This document shows positions 25,287-35,723 of a stretch of DNA of 64,000 bases, in pieces. Origin of the DNA: DASTFY01 sp963769115 (GTDB taxonomy: Bacteria; Actinomycetota; Acidimicrobiia; Acidimicrobiales; Ilumatobacteraceae); NCBI GenBank assembly GCA_963769115.1, contig CAVYKN010000013.1:29298-93297 (forward strand), written 5' to 3'. Made by a program: the position numbers and the translations under genes. The notes below the pieces were generated by a model. It was given only the letters and a program-made list of their open reading frames with translations, was not told where the DNA came from and did not search any database. Numbering within the stretch: the first letter of the stretch is position 1; every line of letters starts with the position of its first letter.

Positions 25287-26199
25287 GGGACCCGATGCTC
25301 CAACGAGGCGGCGAACCGCTCGTAGAGGTCGAGCCGGATGTTCGACAGGCCCGGGGGCTCGGGTTCGGCCCGTGACTCCGCGATGAGGTCGAAATCGAGG
25401 TCGGCGACGACCATGCCTTCGGTCCTGGTGTCCGGGTGGGCGACGACGACGCCGTCGTCGAGGCCGGAACGCCGGTCGATGGGGCCGGTCACCATGGCGC
25501 AGCCGGTGCCGTGGATCGCCCCGCCGGCCGGCAGGCCCGAGCTGCCGACCAGCGGGGACGTGACGACGTAGAGCTGGTTCTCCATCGCCCGCGCGTGCGC
25601 GCCGTACCGCACCCGATGGGCGCCGCGTGTGTTCCACGTGAGCGACGGGCACAGCAGCAGCTCGACGCCGCGTCGCGCCAGCAGCCGGTTGATCTCGGGG
25701 AACTCGATGTCGGCGCAGATCTGCACGGCGGCCGGCGCCGGCCCGATGGTCGTGACGAGGACGTCGTCGCCCGGCGTCAGCCCCATGGCCTGCTCCTGCG
25801 GCGTGAGGTGCAGCTTGTCCTGCTGCTCGACCCGTCCGTCCGGATGGGCGAGGTAGGCGGTGTTGCGGAACGTCCCGTCGTCTGACCGGCGGAAGTGGCT
25901 GCCGCCCAGGATCGTCAGTCCCCGTCCGGATCGCCAGCCCTGCGCAGGAGCTCGCGGAAGGGCTCGGTCAGCGGGGGGAAGACGCGCGGTATGCCTCGGC
26001 GACGTCGGCTGGGCCGAGCGACGCGGCATCCGGGTGACTGGCGAGCAGCCCGGTCGTGACGAGCTCCGGGAGCACGACGAGCTCGGCGCCTTCTGCCACC
26101 GGCCTGCTCGACGACCGACGTCAGATGGCCGGCGAAGCTCTCGAAGGCGGGCTCGGCGCGGAGCTCGAACTGCACGGTGGCGACCCGCAGCGACGTCAT
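25283..26199 (-). CDS. Carbon-nitrogen hydrolase (nitrilase superfamily), frameshifted
   Basis: Amidase/ureidase-type enzyme of about 305 residues. The Glu-Lys-Cys triad is present across corrected frames: ELVVLPEL, QDKLHLTPQE and VQICADIEFPE. Start ATG 26199 gives MTSLRVATVQFELR. Frame changes occur near 26,085-26,095 and 25,920-25,935. Family members hydrolyse N-carbamoyl amino acids, beta-ureidopropionate or simple amides, which would fit the racemase and imidase-like genes of the divergent operon. Overlaps both neighbours by 4 bp. Confidence 0.85.
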
Positions 26200-27741
26200 C
26201 GGACGGTGCCGTTGCGCGGCCGGTGAGGAGCGCGGCGACGTCGCGTCGCTGCACCTTGCCGGTGTTGGCGTTGCGGGGGAGCCGGTCCACGCTCACGATC
26301 TCGGCGGGGACCTTGTAGCCGGCCAGCGACGCCGCGCAGTGGGCGCGCAGCCCGTCCGCGATCATGGCCGGCCGACGGCGCGAGCACGACGGCGGCGACC
26401 ACCCGCTCGCCGTAGTCCGGGTCGGGCAGGCCGACGACGGCCGCTTCCTGCACGTCGGGGTGCGCGACCAGGACCGCTTCGACCTCGGCCGGCGACACGT
26501 TCGACCCGCCGCGGATGATGAGGTCGCTCAGCCGGCCCACGACGCGCACGTAGCCCTCGCTGGTCGACCTCGACCAGATCACCGGTGCGGTACCAGCCGT
26601 CGCCCGTGAGCGCCGCCGCCGTCAGCTCCGGGTCCCGCCAGTAGCCGACCATCTGCGCCGGGCTCCGCGCCCACGCCTCTCCGGGCTGGCCGGGGGGCAC
26701 GTCGGCCCCGTCGGCGTCGACCACCCGCAGCTCCGCCTCGGCGACCACCCGCCCGGCCGACCCGGGCACGGGTTCGGGGTCCTCGTCGGGGTCGTAGGTC
26801 ACCAGCGGGAAGGCCTCGGACGCCGCGTAGACGTCGTGCACCGGGCAGCCGGTCAGCTCTCGCCAGCGGGCGAAGGCGACGTCGTTGCGGGGCTCGCCGC
26901 CGGAGATGCACAGGCGGAGGTCCGCCGGCCTCGGCCGCGCCGCGTCCGCTGGCTTCGAGCACGCCGACCATCTTGACGTACATGGTCGTGACGCCGGCGA
27001 AGAACGTGGCGCGGTGGTCGACGAAGGCCCGCAGCATCTCGTCGGGGTCGCCGCGGCGCAGGAGCAGCACCCGGCCGCCGGCCGACCAGCGTCGCCATCG
27101 ACGTCGTCACCAGCCCGAAGGCCCACGCCAACGGCAGGGCGACGAGCGTCGTGTCCTTCTCCCCGAGGTGCCAGACCCGGGCGTACGACCGTGCCGCGGC
27201 GAGGAGGCCGGCGTGGGTGTGCATCACCGCCTTCGGGCCGTGACGTGGAGCCGGACGTGTAGCAGATGAGCGCGACGGCCTCGGGATCGACGGCGGCGGC
27301 ACGGTCGGCACGCGCGTCGGTGTCGGCCGACCAGCGCCCGCGTCGCCGAGCTCGAGCACCGGCACCCCGGGCCGGCCGACGGCGTCCGTGACCGTCGGGC
27401 AGGATCCTCGAGCCGCTCACGACGAGCGACGCCTCGGCGTTGCCGATGGCGTACGCCAGCTCATCGACCGTCGACGACGGGTAGATCGTCACCAGCGTGG
27501 CGCCGGCCCGCCAGATCCCGAACGCCGTGACGAGGTGGTGGACGGAGTTGTCGGCGACGAGGACGGCCCGCTCACCCGGCCGCAGACCCACGGCGCGGCG
27601 AGCTGGGCCGGCGACGCGCCCGACGCTGCCCGTCGAGCTCGCCGTAGGTCAGGCTCGTCGGCGGCGTCGACCAGGGCCGGCGCGTCCGGCTGCGCGGCGG
27701 CCTGGGCGGTGAGGACGTCGGTCGAAGGTCGCCGCCGTCAC
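26196..27741 (-). CDS. AMP-dependent acyl-CoA synthetase/ligase, heavily frameshifted
   Basis: Adenylate-forming ligase activating a carboxylic acid to its CoA thioester; about 515 residues. Pieces in order: GLRPGERAVLVADNSVHHLV, the AMP-binding loop ICYTSGST, YAASEAFPLVTYDPDEDP, WYRTGDLVEVD, DLIIRGGSNVSPAEVEAVL, GLPDPDYGERVVAAVV, and the A10 motif LPRNANTGKVQRRDV with the catalytic Lys. Frames switch at least seven times, yet the motifs remain and no extra stops appear in the corrected reading. GTG 27741 overlaps the MaoC stop by 4 bp. Substrate unknown; the medium-chain or aromatic acyl-CoA ligase style fits best. Confidence 0.85.
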
Positions 27742-28206
27742 CCGGATGCCGCCCGCTGGAACATCACGACCCACTGGCCGTCCTGGCACACCTCGCCGTG
27801 CTGGTTCAGCACCTCGACGTCGAAGGTGACGATGCCGCGGTCGCCCTTGCTGGTCGGCCGGGTGGTGGCCACCGTCTGGTGCACGTGGATGGTGTCGCCG
27901 ATCCGCACCGCGGCCTTCAGGTTCCACGTCATGCCGAGGAAGGCGATGGCCGTGCCCTCCTTGATCCCGAGCCGGGACTCCAGGCCGGTGGCCACGGCGA
28001 ACACGCCCGGCCCGTGGAAGATCCGCCCGCCGAAGGCGGTCGTCCGGGCGAACTCCTCGTCCGTGTGCAACGGGTTGAAGTCGCCGGAGAAGCCGGCGAA
28101 CGGCCACGACGTCGGCCTCGGTGATGGTGCGGGCCGGGCTGTCCCAGGACTGCCCGACCTCGAACTCGTCGAAGTACATGCCTCGGGACGAGGTGGTCTG
28201 GGTCAC
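27738..28206 (-). CDS. MaoC-like (R)-enoyl-CoA hydratase, frameshifted
   Basis: Hot-dog-fold hydratase of about 155 residues, first gene of the leftward operon. GTG 28206 (MTQTTSSRGMYFDEFEVGQ). The hydratase motif is spread over a 1-nt indel near 28,100: TEADVVA then FSGDFNPLHTDEEFAR (Asp and His of the catalytic dyad), followed by FGGRIFHGPGVFAVATG. It would hydrate an enoyl-CoA made by a ligase and acyl-CoA dehydrogenase, both encoded in this cluster. Confidence 0.85.
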
Positions 28207-28309
28207 GCGGCCTCCCCGGGAGCGGTCGGCCCACTATGGCGGCGCGGTCGGCGAAGGATCAACTCCACTCGCCAACTCCGACTCCTCGCGGCCCGATCGT
28301 CGGGTGCGG

Positions 28310-28315
28310 TACGGT
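28310..28315 (+). promoter_or_regulatory. Candidate -10 box for the racemase operon
   Basis: TACGGT in the 145-bp region between the two divergent catabolic operons. Transcription from it would leave a 5' leader of about 30 nt with GGAGG five nt before ATG 28352. The leftward promoter was not located. Confidence 0.35.
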
Positions 28316-28351
28316 CGCCCCGTTCCCGCCCGAGGCGCCTCTGGAGGTTCG

Positions 28352-29158
28352 ATGGCCCGCATCTGCTTCCTCAACCCGTTCGGCACCGACAGCTACGACG
28401 ACCTCATCGGCGCCACGCTCAGGCCGGCGCTCCACGGCAACACCGAGGTCGAGATCCGCCACCTGGCCCACGCGCCCCGCAACATCGACTACTACGCGCC
28501 CGAAGCACCTGGCGGAGACGGAGATCATGACCGCGGCGCTCGAGGCGGAGCGGGAGGGGTTCGACGCCTTCGTGATCGGGTGCTGCTACGACCCTGCGCT
28601 CAGCCAGTGCCGGGAGCTCGTCGAACATCCCCGTCATCGGACCGCTCGAGGCCTCGGTCCTGCTCTCGCGGCTGTTCGGCCACAGCTTCGCCGTCGTCAC
28701 CGACCACCGGAAGGCGGTGCCGGAGCTGCGCGACCGCGTCCGGCTCTACGGCCTGGAGGGCAACTGCCGGGCCGTGGACGCCATCGACTGGTTCGTCACG
28801 GACATGGTGCTCGACCCGCAGACCGTGGCCAAGGACACCTACGTCAAGGTGCAGGAGGTGATGCGCACGACCGGCGCCGAGACCGTCGTCATCGGCTGCA
28901 CGATCGTCTCGGCCTGCTACGAGCTGGCCGCCCTCGAGGGCGACGCCGAGCTCGCCGCGCTGTCGGTCGTGAACCCGAACGTGATGGCGGTGAAGCTGGC
29001 CGAGATGTTCGCCGACCTGCACGCCACGGGGCAGTACCGGATCAGCCGGGCCGGCTACTACCAGCAGCACCACGCCCACGACCAGGAGGAGGCGGCCGAG
29101 ATCGCCGCGCCTGCTCACCGGGCGCTCGGCGATGGGCACGGGAGGAGCGGACCGATGA
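28352..29158 (+). CDS. Asp/Glu/hydantoin racemase family protein, frameshifted
   Basis: About 268 residues; first gene of the rightward operon with a clear GGAGG site. Typical opening MARICFLNPFGTDS. The two catalytic cysteines of the family are in VIGCCYDPALS and VIGCTIVSACYE. Frame changes occur near 28,499, 28,625 and 29,110; the corrected end AMGTGGADR stops at TGA 29156-29158, overlapping the next ATG (ATGA). The family includes hydantoin and allantoin racemases, maleate isomerase and arylmalonate decarboxylase, so racemisation of a cyclic ureide is only one possibility. Confidence 0.85.
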
Positions 29159-30371
29159 CCAGCGATCATCGTCGTCGGGGGCGGTCTGGTCGGCACGGCC
29201 ACGGCGTACTTCGCCGCCCGCGAAGGCATGGACGTCACGCTGCTCGAGCAGGAGCACGACCGGCTACGGCGCCTCGGGCCGCAACCCGGGCTTCGTGTGG
29301 CTCCACTGCCGCAACCCCGGCTGGGCGCTCGAGGTCTCGCTGGCCGGCCGCCGGCTCTACGACGAGCTGCTGCGCGACCTGCCCGAGCCGTTCGAGTTCC
29401 GCGCCGAGGGCGGCCTGATCTACTTCAAGACGCCCGAGCAGGGCGTGGTGTTCGAGGAGTTCGTGAAGGCCCGCCAGGCCGACGGGCTCGACATGGAGCT
29501 CATCGACGGCGCCGAGGTGCGCCGGCTCGTCGGCCCGATCCGCCCCGACGTGCTCGGCGCCAGCTTCTGCGCCAACGACGCCCAGATCAACACGCCGACG
29601 GTCGTCGCCGCGCTGGCCGCCGGGGCCCGGGCCGAAGGGGCCGACGTCCGCGAGCACGTGCGAGGTCATCGGCCTGGTGACGAGCGACGGCGACCGAGTC
29701 GTCGGTGTCGAGACGGACCAGGGCGCCTGACGGCCGACATGGTCGTCGTCGCCACCGGCGCGTGGACGAGCAAGCTGCTGGCGGGGAGCGGCATCGACGT
29801 CCCCGTCGGCATCGAGCGGCTGCAGGTGCTGGCCACCGTGCCCCGACCGCTCGACATCCGCCCGGTCGTCTACGGCCCGCTGGCGGCCAAGCAGTACACG
29901 CTGTTCCGCGACCTGCCGTCGTGGGACCAGGACGCGTTCATGGCGCCGTACGAGATCGAGACCGGGCAACTGGATGCTGCAGCTCGTCTCGCAGCGGGCC
30001 AACGGCGAGACGCTCCTCGGCTGCCCGATGGACTACCCGGCCGAGGTGACCCACGAGGTCACGCTGGCCGGGCTGCGCGACACGGCGCTCGCCATCACGG
30101 ACGACTTCCCCGGGCTGCGCGACGTGGCGATCGACCGCATGTGGGCCGGCGTGCTGCCCTACACGTCCGACCAGGTGCCGATCGTCGACGAGGTGCGCCC
30201 GGGTCTTGTTCGTCGCCGCCGGCCACATCTTCGGCAACGCCGCCGGCCCGATGACCGGGAAGCTCGTCAGCCAGCTGCTCGCCGGCCGCGAGCCCGAGAT
30301 CGACATGACGGAGTGCCGGTGGGGGCGCGAGCCTGGAGCCGGTCACGCCCGGCGCCACCGTCCACTGGTGA
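29155..30371 (+). CDS. FAD-dependent amine/D-amino-acid oxidase (DAO family), frameshifted
   Basis: About 405 residues after correction. The dinucleotide fold is IIVVGGGLVGTATAYFAAREG followed by VTLLEQEHD; then GYGASGRNPGFVWLHC, a substrate-domain region (EFRAEGGLIYFKTPEQG), DMVVVATGAWTSKLL and the C-terminal FAD motif LFVAAGHIFGNAAGPMTGK. Indels near 29,168, 29,262, 29,662, 29,728, 29,968, 30,206 and 30,333. Members oxidise secondary or primary amines such as D-amino acids, sarcosine or proline derivatives. Its stop overlaps the next GTG. Confidence 0.85.
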
Positions 30372-31538
30372 GCGAACCTCCCGGTCTCACCGCCGACCAC
30401 TGCGCGCTGCGCGACGTGGTCCGCCAGTTCGTCGACCGGGACGTCATCCCGACGGTCGCCGAGCGGGAGCGGGCCGACGCCTACCCGTCCGACCTGCTGC
30501 CCACGCTGGCCGACCTCGGCGTGCTCGGCATGTCGATCCCGGAGGAGCACGGCGGCAGCGAGCTCGACCTCGTCGGCTACGCGCTCGTCTTCGAGGAGCT
30601 GGCCCGGGGCTGGATGGGGCTGGCCAGCATCGTCGGCAGCTCCGGCAGCGGGTGCTGGCTGATCGGCCCGCTACGGCACCGAGGAGCAGCGTCACCGCTA
30701 CCTGCCCGACCTCGCCGCCGGCCGGCGGATGAGCGGCATCGCGCTGACCGAACCGTCGACCGGCAGCGACCTGAAGGCGATCAGGCTCCGGCGGCCCGGC
30801 AGGGCGACCACTACGTCGTGACCGGCACGAAGACGATGATCACCCAGGCCCGCCACGCCGATCCGCTCGTGGTGCTGGTCGTCACGGACCCCACGGCCAC
30901 CCCGCCGCACCGGGGCATGAGCCTGCTGCTCGTCGAGCAGGACACGCCCGGGTGTTCGATCGGCACCGACATCGGCAAGCTCGGCCACAAGGGCGTCGAG
31001 CTGTGCGAGGTGGTGTTCGACGACGCGGTCGTGCCGGCGGCGCAACCTGCTCGGTGGCGTCGAGGGCCAGGGCTCTACCAGATGCTGTCCGCGCTCGACC
31101 GAGGCCGGATCTACATGGCGGCCGCCAGCGTCGGCATCGCCCGCGCCGCGCTGGAGGCGGCGACGCGCTACGCCACCGAGCGGGAGGCGTTCGGCAAGCC
31201 GATCGGCGAGCACCAGGCCGTCAAGCTGAAGCTCGCCCGGATGGCCATCCGGGTCCGCGCGTCCCGCCTGCTCACCCACGACGCCGCCGCGCCGCATCGA
31301 CCGCGACGGGCGGGCGAGCAGCGAGGCGGCGATGGCGAAGGTGTTCGCCTCCGAGACCGCGATCGAGTGCTCGATGGAGGCGATGCGGATCCTCGGCGGC
31401 TACGGGTTCACGGTCGACTTCCCCGTCGAGCGCTACTACCGGGACGCGCCGCTGATGGCGATCGGCGAGGGCACGAACGAGATCCTCCAGCTGCTCATCG
31501 CCGACCAGCTGCTCGCCGGGAGACGGCGCGCGACATGA
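30368..31538 (+). CDS. Acyl-CoA dehydrogenase, frameshifted
   Basis: FAD enzyme introducing an alpha-beta double bond in an acyl-CoA, about 388 residues. Recognised in order: LADLGVLGMSIPEEHGGS, ALTEPSTGSDLKAI, the middle domain ending in GHKGVELCEVVFDDAVV, DRGRIYMAAASVGIARAALE, REAFGKPIGEHQAVKLKLA, and IECSMEAMRILGGYGF ... YYRDAPLMAIGEGTNEI, where the catalytic Glu lies in the EGTNEI region. Indels near 30,668, 30,785, 31,045 and 31,292. GTG 30368 overlaps the oxidase stop. Confidence 0.88.
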
Positions 31539-32344
31539 CCACGCCCTGGACGCTCGTCGGTCAGCCGGGTCGAAGCCGACACGGTGCTCATCCGCGGCTA
31601 CGACCTCGAGCAGCTGATCGGCGGCCAGTCCTTCACCGCCTCGTGCTTCCTGCTCTGCGCGGCCGACTGCCGACGCCGGCGGAGGTGCGGGTGCTCGACG
31701 CCGTGCTCAACGCCGTGCTCGACTACGCCCTGCTGAAGCCGGGCACGGTCGCCGCGCGGTACGCCGTCTCGGCCAACCCGAGCATGGCCGCCGGCCTGGC
31801 GGCCGCCGTCCTGTCGGTCGGGAAGCTCACGCTGGCCCCCGAGGACACCGGGCGCTTCGTCCTCGACGCCCACGACCGCTACGAGGCTTCGGGCAGGTCG
31901 CTCGAGGAGGTCGCCGGCGAGATCGTGGCCGACGCTCGGAGCCGCGACGAGCGCATCCCCGGCTTCGGCCACCCGCGGTTCAAGCGCGTCGATCCGCGGG
32001 CGCAGCGGCTGAAGCAGGTCGCCGTCGCCGGCGGGCTGTGGGGCGACGGGCGCAGCTCTACGAGCAGATCCACCGTGCGTTCGTCGAGGCGGCGGGCAAG
32101 CCCGACATCCCGATCAACGACGTCGGGATGATGGCCGTCGTGCTGCTCGAGCTGGGGTTCACGCCCGACGAGATGACCGGCCTGGCCGTGCTGTCGACCT
32201 TCCCCGGGGTGATCGCCCACATCTCCGAGGAGCTGCAGAGCGGCCAGCCGATCCGGGTCGTGCCCGACGAGCAGGTCGACTACGGCGACCAGCCGCCGCT
32301 CGATCTCGCCGAGGCTGCGACCGCGGGCTGGGCAGGGACCATGA
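31535..32344 (+). CDS. Citrate synthase superfamily protein (citryl-CoA-lyase-like), frameshifted
   Basis: Short citrate-synthase-fold protein of about 269 residues. Opening VEADTVLIRGYDLEQLIGGQSF is followed by RGRLPTPAEVRVLDAVLNAVLDY. The core signature is RIPGFGHPRFKRVDPRAQRLKQVA, with later NDVGMMAVVLLELGFTPDEM. The length and GFGHPxFKxxDPRA pattern match stand-alone citryl-CoA-lyase-like proteins rather than full-length citrate synthase. It may condense or cleave a CoA thioester with a short oxo-acid. Indels near 31,560, 31,660 and 32,055. ATGA overlaps on both sides. Confidence 0.75.
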
Positions 32345-33133
32345 GCGGCGGACGGTGGCGGTCACCGGCGCCGGCTCGGGCATCGGGCGGGCCATCGCCA
32401 AGGCGTTCGTGCAGGCCGGCGACCGCGTCCACGTCGGCGACGTCTCGGCGGCGCGGCTGGCCGAGACGGCCGGGCGCGATCGGCGCGCCGGCGACGTGGC
32501 CACCCACGTGCTCGACGTGACCGACTCGCCGCCATGGAGCGGTTCGTCGCCGAGCCGACGGTGCCGACGGTGACGGCAACCGGAGCGGCAGGGTCTGGCG
32601 GTCTTCGTGAACTGCGCCGGGGTGTTCGACGGCTACGCCGGCATCGACGAGACGACGCCGAGCTGTGGCGACGGATCATCGACGTCAACCTCACCGGGTG
32701 CTTCCACGGCTGCAAGGCGGCCGCGCCGGTGCTGATCCGGCGGGGCGGGGGCCGGATCGTCAACATCGGGTCGGTGGCCGGCCGCCACGGCGGCGCCGAC
32801 GGGCTGGCCTACGCCGCCTCGAAGGCCGGCATCGAGGGCATGACCCGCCGGCTGGCCATCGACCTCGGCCGCCACGGCATGACGGCCAACGTCATCGCGC
32901 CCGGCGTGATCAGCACGGACATCCGCGCCAACTCGGCCGAGGTGCTCGGCGACCTCGTCGACGTCGACCGCGGCGTCGGGACGTCGAGCGAGAAGATGGA
33001 CTGGCTGATCCCGGTCGGCCGGCCCGGGCGGGCCGACGAGGTGGCGGCGGCCGTGCTGTTCCTCGCCAGCGACGAGGCCGCGTACATCACCGGCCAGGTG
33101 CTGTACGTCGACGGCGGCTGGGACGCGACCTGA
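32341..33133 (+). CDS. Short-chain dehydrogenase/reductase (SDR), frameshifted
   Basis: NAD(P)-dependent oxidoreductase, about 264 residues. TGAGSGIGRAIAKAF is the cofactor glycine motif, FVNCAGVFDGY the NAG-equivalent, and the active site is INIGSVAG...LAYAASKAG (Ser, Tyr, Lys). The C-terminus has ITGQVLYVDGGWD. Indels near 32,345, 32,480, 32,535, 32,590 and 32,650 confine all damage to the first half. Likely reduces or oxidises a hydroxyacyl/ketoacyl intermediate of the cluster. TGA and the next ATG share one base. Confidence 0.87.
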
Positions 33134-33988
33134 TGCCGCTCGTCCTGCCAGCCGGGAAGCGGCTGGCGGTGTCCATCGGCGCCGACTTCGACGCCCACTG
33201 CCTCTGGATGGGCACGTTCGGGCTGACCTCGCCGAGCTACCTCTCGCGGGGCGAGTTCGGCGCCGAGGTCGGCGTGCCCCGGCTGCTCGAGCTGTTCGCC
33301 CGGCACGACCTCCGCACGACGTGGTGCACGCCGTCGCACACGCTGCAGACCTTCCCCGAGCAGTGCGGCCGGATCGTCGACGCCGGCCACGAGATCGCCG
33401 CCCACGGCTGCTACCACGAGCAGGTCCCAAGCTCGATCCCGACGAGGAGCGACGGCTGATGGCGCTGCAGCTCGCCGAGCACGAGCGGCTCGTCGGCCGT
33501 CGGCCGACCGGCTACCGGTCGCCGGCGTGGGACTTCTCCGACGCCACGCTCGGGCTGCTCGAGGAGTTCGGGTTCGTCTGGGACTCGTCGCTCATGGGCC
33601 GCGACTTCGAGGCCTACCGGCCTCGGCCCGTCGTCACCGTCGACCGGGAGCGCGGCAACGAGTTCGGCCCGCCGAGCCCGATCATCGAGATCCCGGTGTC
33701 GTGGTTCCTCGACGACTTCCCGGCGCTCGAGCAGCTGCCCCGCGGCGGGTGGATGGGCTCGACGGAGTCGCTGTTCGCCCGTTGGAAGGACCACTTCGAC
33801 TTCGCCTACGAGCGGGTCCCGGGTGGCGTGTTCGCCCTCACGGTGCACCCCCAGACGATCGGCCGGGCCCACGCCTTCTTGATGTTCGAGCGCTTCGTCG
33901 ACTACGTCTGGCCCACGACGGTGTGTGGGTCGCGCCGCTCAGCGACATCGCCGACGCCTGGCGGGACGCCGCCCGACTCCTGACTTGA
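33133..33988 (+). CDS. Polysaccharide deacetylase family protein of the PgdA/cyclic-imidase type, frameshifted
   Basis: NodB-fold metal hydrolase, about 285 residues. Metal Asp in SIGADFDAHCLWMG; HExxxHG-like pair in GHEIAAHGCYHEQVP; then PTGYRSPAWDFSDATLGLLEEFGF, DSSLMGRDF, the strand EIPVSWFLDDFP and FALTVHPQTIGRAHAFLMFERF. This layout (no signal peptide, LTxHPQxIGR ending) is that of the HpPgdA/PuuE-like branch, which includes cyclic imide hydrolases and allantoinase, so a cytoplasmic ring-opening amidohydrolase is more likely than a cell-wall deacetylase. Indels near 33,427 and 33,918. Confidence 0.82.
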
Positions 33989-34013
33989 TTGACCTGCCGG
34001 GCGGCGGGAGCGC

Positions 34014-35165
34014 TCAGTCCCCGTCCATGAGCTCCGCGTAGAGGTCGAGCGCGGCGCGGACCGCCGATTCCCGCTCGGGGTGCAGCGGGCCGGGGACGAA
34101 GCGGCGGGACAGGACGCCCCGGTAGGTCCCTTCGCACAGCGGGATGTCCTGGCGGTTCGTGGCCCGCCACACCGCGGTGAGCGCCTCGACGTCGTAGTCG
34201 AGGCCCTCGACGGCGTCGGCGGCCACGTACCACCTCGTCTCCCAGCGGCTCCGGCGCACGTCGACGGGCCTCAGGAGGTGGACGATCATGTGGTCGGCGT
34301 GGCAGATCAGCCGCGTGAGGAGCGGGACGATGACGAAGCCGCCGCCGAGCCCGTCGGGCAGCTCGTCGAGCTCGGCGTAGTCGCCGAGCGGCTTGGAGAC
34401 GAGCCGGCCGTCGAGCGACATCGTCTTGTGGCCCGGCTTGAGCGGGGTCGAGCCACCCAGGTACGGCCCGGCCCAGCCCGCGTCGTGGCGTACATCGCGT
34501 CGAGCGCCATCGACGCGCACAGCTCGGGGTGCTGGCCCCGGCAGTGGTAGCACTCGAGGTAGTTCTCGAGCAGGACCTTCCAGTTGGCCTCGACGTCGTA
34601 GGACTCGCGGAACGCCTCCCGGAGGTGCTCGGGCCGGGCGGGGACCATGTCGGCGGCGAGCGTCTCGAGTGCCGGCGTCAGCGCCGGCGGGAGGGGACTC
34701 GGACAGGGACACGAAGACCAGGCCGTGCCAGACCTCGACGTGCGCGCGATGGAGGCCCCAGTCCGCGTAGTCGAGGTGGGAGCCGTCGGCCGACCCGGGG
34801 ACGTGGACCAGGCGCCCGTCGAGCCCGTAGGTCCACTGGTGGTACGGGCAGACGAACCGCCGACAATGCCCTGCGCCTCCTCGCAGAAGCGGTAGCCGCG
34901 GTGCCGGCACGTGTTGAGGAAGGCGTGCAGCAACCCGGCGCGGTCACGGACCACGACGAAGCTCTCCCCGGCCACCTCGTCGACGACGTAGTCGCCTGGG
35001 TCCGCGAGCTGCGACTCGTGGGCGACGAACATCCACTGCCGGAGGAAGATGCGCCGGACCTCGGCCTCGAAGACCTCCTCGGACACGTAGGCCTCGCGTG
35101 GCAGCTCGCGGCGCTCCGGTCGCTGCGGTGTCCCCGTCGGGGCCCCGGACGAAGGTCCGCGACCT
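34014..35165 (-). CDS. Rieske aromatic-ring-hydroxylating oxygenase, alpha subunit, frameshifted
   Basis: About 380 residues. The Rieske 2Fe-2S ligands are CRHRGYRFC and, in another frame, CPYHQWTYG (CxH...CxxH). The mononuclear iron motif is ENYLECYHCRGQHPEL. The corrected C-terminal part runs to RRFVPGPLHPERESAV...LMDGD. Indels near 34,865, 34,695 and 34,490. The protein-like sequence begins ELPREAYVSEEVFEAEVRRIF near 35,110, but no start codon is visible in that frame before the next gene's stop at 35,172, so the 5' end is uncertain. No reductase or beta subunit is adjacent. It may perform a hydroxylation or N/O-demethylation feeding the cluster. Confidence 0.85.
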
Positions 35166-35171
35166 CCGCGC

Positions 35172-35723
35172 TCAGCGGGTGCTCCGCTGGCCGTCGGCCT
35201 CGAGCCGCTGCTCCTGCTCGCCCGTTGCCCGTTCGCCCGGCCGTGGCGGACCGGGCGGGTCGGCGTCCTGTCGGTCGTCCCGGGAGAACAGCAGCGGCAC
35301 CACGAACCACAGTAGGGCGGTCGCGGCCACGAGCGCGCCTCCGACGATGCCGGAGAACGGCGAGCCGTACACGACATTGGCCACGAGGTAGACGCCGGCG
35401 CCGACGGCCAGGGCGAGGAGGGCCATGCCGGCGATGGCGCAGATGTTGGCCGTCCGGATGATGTCCTCCTTGGCCCGCTGGCGGAAGCGCATGCGGTGGT
35501 GGGCGGACGGCGCGATGAGCAGCAGCGACCCGAGCGCGGCGGCGATGACGGCGAACATGTAGATGCGGCGGTCGGCGGCATCGAGCTGGTCGAAGCGCTG
35601 CATGAACGGCACGGTGAGCAGGAAGGCGAGCAGGACCTGCGCGCCGGGCAGGGCCACCCGGAGCTCGTTCAGCAGCTCGATGAGCTCACGGTTGATGCGC
35701 TCGCCCTGGTCTTCTTGTTCCAT
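35172..35723 (-). CDS. DUF6328-type four-helix membrane protein
   Basis: 183 residues from ATG 35723 (MEQEDQGERINRELIELLNELRVALPG). Four hydrophobic helices: VLLAFLLTVPF, IYMFAVIAAALGSLLLIAP, ICAIAGMALLALAVGAGVYLVA and GIVGGALVAATALLWFVVPLLF. HHRMRFRQRAKEDIIR lies between helices 2 and 3. The ELLNELRVALPGAQVLLAFLL opening matches a conserved actinobacterial membrane family of unknown role. The tail is charged and cytoplasmic. Its stop lies just before the Rieske coding sequence on the same strand. Confidence 0.75.
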   Translation of the reverse strand: MEQEDQGERINRELIELLNELRVALPGAQVLLAFLLTVPFMQRFDQLDAADRRIYMFAVIAAALGSLLLIAPSAHHRMRFRQRAKEDIIRTANICAIAGMALLALAVGAGVYLVANVVYGSPFSGIVGGALVAATALLWFVVPLLFSRDDRQDADPPGPPRPGERATGEQEQRLEADGQRSTR

